The notes below the pieces were generated by a model that made no database searches, was not told where the DNA came from, and saw only the letters and a list, made by a program, of their open reading frames with translations. The position numbers and the translations under genes were made by a program. From an uncultured Collinsella sp. (GTDB lineage: Bacteria; Actinomycetota; Coriobacteriia; Coriobacteriales; Coriobacteriaceae), in the NCBI GenBank assembly GCA_902495525.1, contig CABUXL010000052.1, positions 1 through 11,435 of the forward strand: DNA of 11,435 bases, in the 5' to 3' direction. This document shows, piece by piece, positions 11,435 through 11,435 of the stretch. Positions within the stretch are counted from its first letter, which is position 1; each line of letters opens with the position of its first letter.

Positions 11435-11435
11435 A

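Noticed and set aside
1..11435. CRISPR array, transposase, phage or restriction genes
   Set aside because: No regularly spaced repeats and no proteins with such motifs are visible; the repeats found are inverted pairs or a single tandem duplication.

Overview
The window looks like a chromosomal core segment from a high-GC member of the Actinomycetota, most likely class Coriobacteriia and probably Collinsella or a close relative. This rests on overall sequence character and the Coriobacteriia-like look of the proteins, not on a database match. Almost all genes lie on the plus strand. Most serve translation: three rRNA methyltransferases (RsmI, RsmA, RlmH), two aminoacyl-tRNA synthetases (MetRS, SerRS), one tRNA-Leu and two identical tRNA-Arg genes.

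Layout. 1-59: terminator of an upstream, mostly unseen transcript, possibly a tRNA. 60-299: gene-free leader with a candidate promoter, an inverted repeat and a 5'-UTR hairpin. 300-2246: a glycoside hydrolase family 5-like protein with altered active-site motifs, followed after 6 bp by rsmI. 2247-3993: metG with its own candidate promoter and a strong terminator. 4028-5795: rsmA and tatD, overlapping by 11 bp. 5799-5961: tRNA-Leu(CAG) with promoter and terminator. 5962-6313: non-coding, dominated by a ~223-bp element bounded by 32-bp inverted repeats, then the promoter region of the next gene. 6314-7729: an SPFH/band-7 membrane protein and rlmH, closely coupled. 7803-8573: proC. 8574-8732: a second inverted-repeat element built around a 17-bp hairpin, lying exactly between the stop codons of convergent proC and an unlisted 57-residue minus-strand membrane protein (8731-8904). 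8905-9015: a divergent control region with overlapping promoters and three perfect palindromes. 9016-10350: serS and its terminator. 10400-10850: an unrecognised 125-residue gene preceded by a LexA-like SOS box. 10887-11434: a tRNA-Arg(ACG) region with two identical intact tRNAs, a truncated tRNA 3' end between them, and a duplicated tRNA-tail/terminator unit.

The protein-coding backbone is ordinary housekeeping material. The points worth a second look are in the spaces between genes: two MITE-like inverted-repeat elements, the palindrome cluster between the small membrane protein gene and serS, the possible SOS control of the unknown gene, and the rearranged tRNA-Arg array. Among the proteins, the GH5-like one has lost the usual acid/base glutamate motif. 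I saw no CRISPR array, no transposase gene, no phage gene and no clear defence system.
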